The position numbers and the translations under genes were made by a program. DNA of 8,065 nucleotides from Bacteroidales bacterium (GTDB lineage: Bacteria; Bacteroidota; Bacteroidia; Bacteroidales; VadinHA17): NCBI GenBank assembly GCA_020353115.1, contig CP070687.1, forward strand, positions 206,025-214,089. Reading direction: 5' to 3'. The notes beneath the pieces were generated by a model. The model searched no databases, was not told where the DNA came from, and saw only the letters and a list, made by a program, of their open reading frames with translations. Positions 6,321 through 8,065 of this stretch are shown in pieces; position 1 is the first letter of the stretch; every line of letters starts with the position of its first letter.

Positions 6321-8065
6321 ATGAACAAGAAGTTTACAATGAATCCGCCGGAAAAAAGGCTGCGAGGGAGTATGCCTAAAATTGGCATCCGTCCGGTAAT
6401 AGATGGCAGACGCCAGGGTGTCAGGGAATCCCTTGAAGACCAGACAATGAATATGGCCAGATCAGCGGCAGACCTGATTTCGAAAAATCTTCGGCATGCA
6501 AACGGGTTGGAGGTTGAATGTATTATAGCCGATGCCACTATCGGAAGATTTGCCGAAGCGGCAGAATGTGCTGAAAAGTTCGCCCGGGAAGGAGTTGGTG
6601 TTTCACTAACCGTGACTCCCTGCTGGTGCTATGGAACGGAAGTAATGGATACCGATCCGTTGATACCAAAAGCAGTATGGGGATTTAACGGGACCGAACG
6701 GCCCGGGGCCGTATATCTTGCGGCTGCTCTCGCCGGATATAACCAGAAAGGTCTTCCCGCTTTCGGAATATATGGCAGGGACGTGCAGAACCATGATGAT
6801 ACATCCGTTCCGGATGATGTCAGAGAGAAGATCCTGAACTTTGCCAGGGCCGGTTTAGCCGTGGCAGAAATGAATGGGAAGTCCTATCTCGCCATGGGAG
6901 GAGTTTCTATGGGTATAGCAGGATCGGTCGTTGACCAGGAATTCTTCCTCGATTACATGGGTATGAGATCCGAAATGATCGATATGACTGAGTTTACACG
7001 ACGAATTGAACGGGAAATATATGATAAAAACGAGTTTCAACATGCCATTCAGTGGGTGAAGAAGTACTGCAGAGAGGGAAAAGATGAAAATCCGGCACAC
7101 CTGCAGGTTTCAAGGGAGAGAAAGGATTATGAATGGGAACTGGTGGTGAAAATGACAATGATCGCACGGGACTTAATGATGGGTAATCCCAAATTGGCAG
7201 AATTGGGACATGAAGAAGAAGCCGCCGGATTTAATGCATTGATATCAGGATTCCAGGGACAACGACAATGGACAGACCATTTTCCAAACGGTGATTTTAT
7301 GGAGTCAATACTTAATTCTTCGTTCGACTGGAACGGTGTCCGTGAAGCTTTTCTTATGGCAACGGAGAACGATAGCCTTAATGGAGTTGCCATGATGTTC
7401 GGTCACCTGCTGACAAATACATCCCAGATATTCTCAGATGTAAGAACCTACTGGAGCCCGGAAGCCGTAAAACGTGTAACCGGTAAAGAGCTGGAAGGGT
7501 TGGCTGAAAACGGTATTATCCACCTTATTAATAGCGGATCGACAACGCTCGATGCAACAGGTCAAATGAAAAAAGACGGGAGATCGGTTATGAAACCATT
7601 CTGGGAAATTACGGATGAGGATGTTGAAAAATGCCTGGAGGCAACTGTCTGGAGTCCGGCCGACCAGGGTTATTTCAGGGGAGGCGGATTCTCTTCCAAC
7701 TTCAACACGGTCGGAGAAATGCCTGTAACTATGTCAAGAGTAAACCTGGTGAAAGGGATCGGCCCTGTATTGCAGATTGCAGAAGGCTATACCGTGGATC
7801 TGGATGCCAGTGTCCATGAAATCCTGGATCTGAGAACAAATCCAACATGGCCGACAACCTGGTTCGTACCGAACCTGAACGGCAAGGGGGCATTCCGGGA
7901 TGTCTATTCGGTTATGGCAAACTGGGGCGCAAACCATGGAGCAATTAGCTATGGCCATATCGGTCACCTGCTCATCACACTTGCTTCTATGGTGAGGATC
8001 CCGGTGAATATGCATAACGTACAGGAAACACGGATTTTCAGGCCGGCAGCATGGGGAATGTTCGG
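6321..8065 (+). CDS. fucI: L-fucose isomerase, nearly complete, cut by the right edge
   Basis: Cytosolic Mn2+-dependent ketol isomerase that converts L-fucose to L-fuculose; the E. coli enzyme also acts on D-arabinose. I translated 581 codons in the frame of ATG 6321. The match to E. coli FucI (591 residues) is strong throughout: PKIGIRPVIDGRRQGVRESL (19-38), TPCWCYG, WGFNGTERPGAVYLAAALA, GGVSMGIAGS, QGQRQWTD, NSSFDWNGVRE, DVRTYWSPEA, HLINSGS, YFRGGGFSS and WPTTWFVPNL. The metal/catalytic residues known in E. coli (Glu337, Asp361, His528) correspond to Glu349, Asp373 and His539. The three Pfam parts (N1, N2, C) are all represented; only about 15-20 C-terminal residues lie beyond the window. 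Other in-frame ATGs at 6339 and 6372 are possible; 6372 would give MPKIGIRP with almost no leader. The gene follows the GH116-type gene by 95 bp without a clear terminator, so it is probably in the same operon and processes the fucose the fucosidase releases. Confidence 0.96.
   Translation, partial: MNKKFTMNPPEKRLRGSMPKIGIRPVIDGRRQGVRESLEDQTMNMARSAADLISKNLRHANGLEVECIIADATIGRFAEAAECAEKFAREGVGVSLTVTPCWCYGTEVMDTDPLIPKAVWGFNGTERPGAVYLAAALAGYNQKGLPAFGIYGRDVQNHDDTSVPDDVREKILNFARAGLAVAEMNGKSYLAMGGVSMGIAGSVVDQEFFLDYMGMRSEMIDMTEFTRRIEREIYDKNEFQHAIQWVKKYCREGKDENPAHLQVSRERKDYEWELVVKMTMIARDLMMGNPKLAELGHEEEAAGFNALISGFQGQRQWTDHFPNGDFMESILNSSFDWNGVREAFLMATENDSLNGVAMMFGHLLTNTSQIFSDVRTYWSPEAVKRVTGKELEGLAENGIIHLINSGSTTLDATGQMKKDGRSVMKPFWEITDEDVEKCLEATVWSPADQGYFRGGGFSSNFNTVGEMPVTMSRVNLVKGIGPVLQIAEGYTVDLDASVHEILDLRTNPTWPTTWFVPNLNGKGAFRDVYSVMANWGANHGAISYGHIGHLLITLASMVRIPVNMHNVQETRIFRPAAWGMF

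Noticed and set aside
1..8065. CRISPR array, insertion sequence, tRNA/rRNA, attachment site or phage/defence genes
   Set aside because: No regularly spaced repeats, terminal inverted repeats, transposase motifs, tRNA-like cloverleaf or defence-associated proteins were recognised; nearly all of the window is explained by four metabolic genes.

Overview
The window reads as a piece of a Bacteroidota chromosome, probably an environmental or marine-type member of the phylum (inference). The evidence is moderate GC content, A/T-rich leaders with no Shine-Dalgarno sequence before any of the four starts, a divergent promoter that fits the Bacteroidota -33/-7 pattern, and protein architectures common in polysaccharide utilisation loci of that phylum. 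No rRNA, tRNA, CRISPR array, insertion sequence or phage gene was seen.

Layout: (1) 1-1252, minus strand: the N-terminal 417 residues of a sodium:solute symporter (SSS family), cut by the left edge. (2) 1253-1495: a 243-bp divergent intergenic region. It holds a good candidate promoter for the symporter and two overlapping small inverted repeats that could be an operator. (3) 1496-3556, plus: a secreted GH29 alpha-L-fucosidase with a C-terminal chitobiase-type sandwich and a PA14 domain. (4) 3616-6225, plus: a secreted DUF608/GH116-type glycoside hydrolase related to beta-glucosidase/glucosylceramidase. Its catalytic Glu and Asp are present, but several sugar-binding positions differ from the best-known members. 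(5) 6321 to the right edge, plus: L-fucose isomerase, FucI, lacking only roughly the last 15-20 residues. The three plus-strand genes are separated by 59 and 95 bp with no convincing terminator and are probably one operon.

Read together, this is a compact fucose-release and fucose-catabolism module. The exported fucosidase frees L-fucose from a glycan or glycoside, and the exported GH116-type enzyme probably cuts a beta-glycosidic bond in the same substrate. The symporter is a plausible route across the inner membrane for a product, and FucI turns L-fucose into L-fuculose in the cytosol. Fuculokinase, fuculose-phosphate aldolase (or a non-phosphorylating route), a regulator, and any SusC/SusD pair or sulfatases would lie outside the window. 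The individual families are known. The least explained parts are the pairing of GH29 with a divergent GH116 and the substrate this implies.
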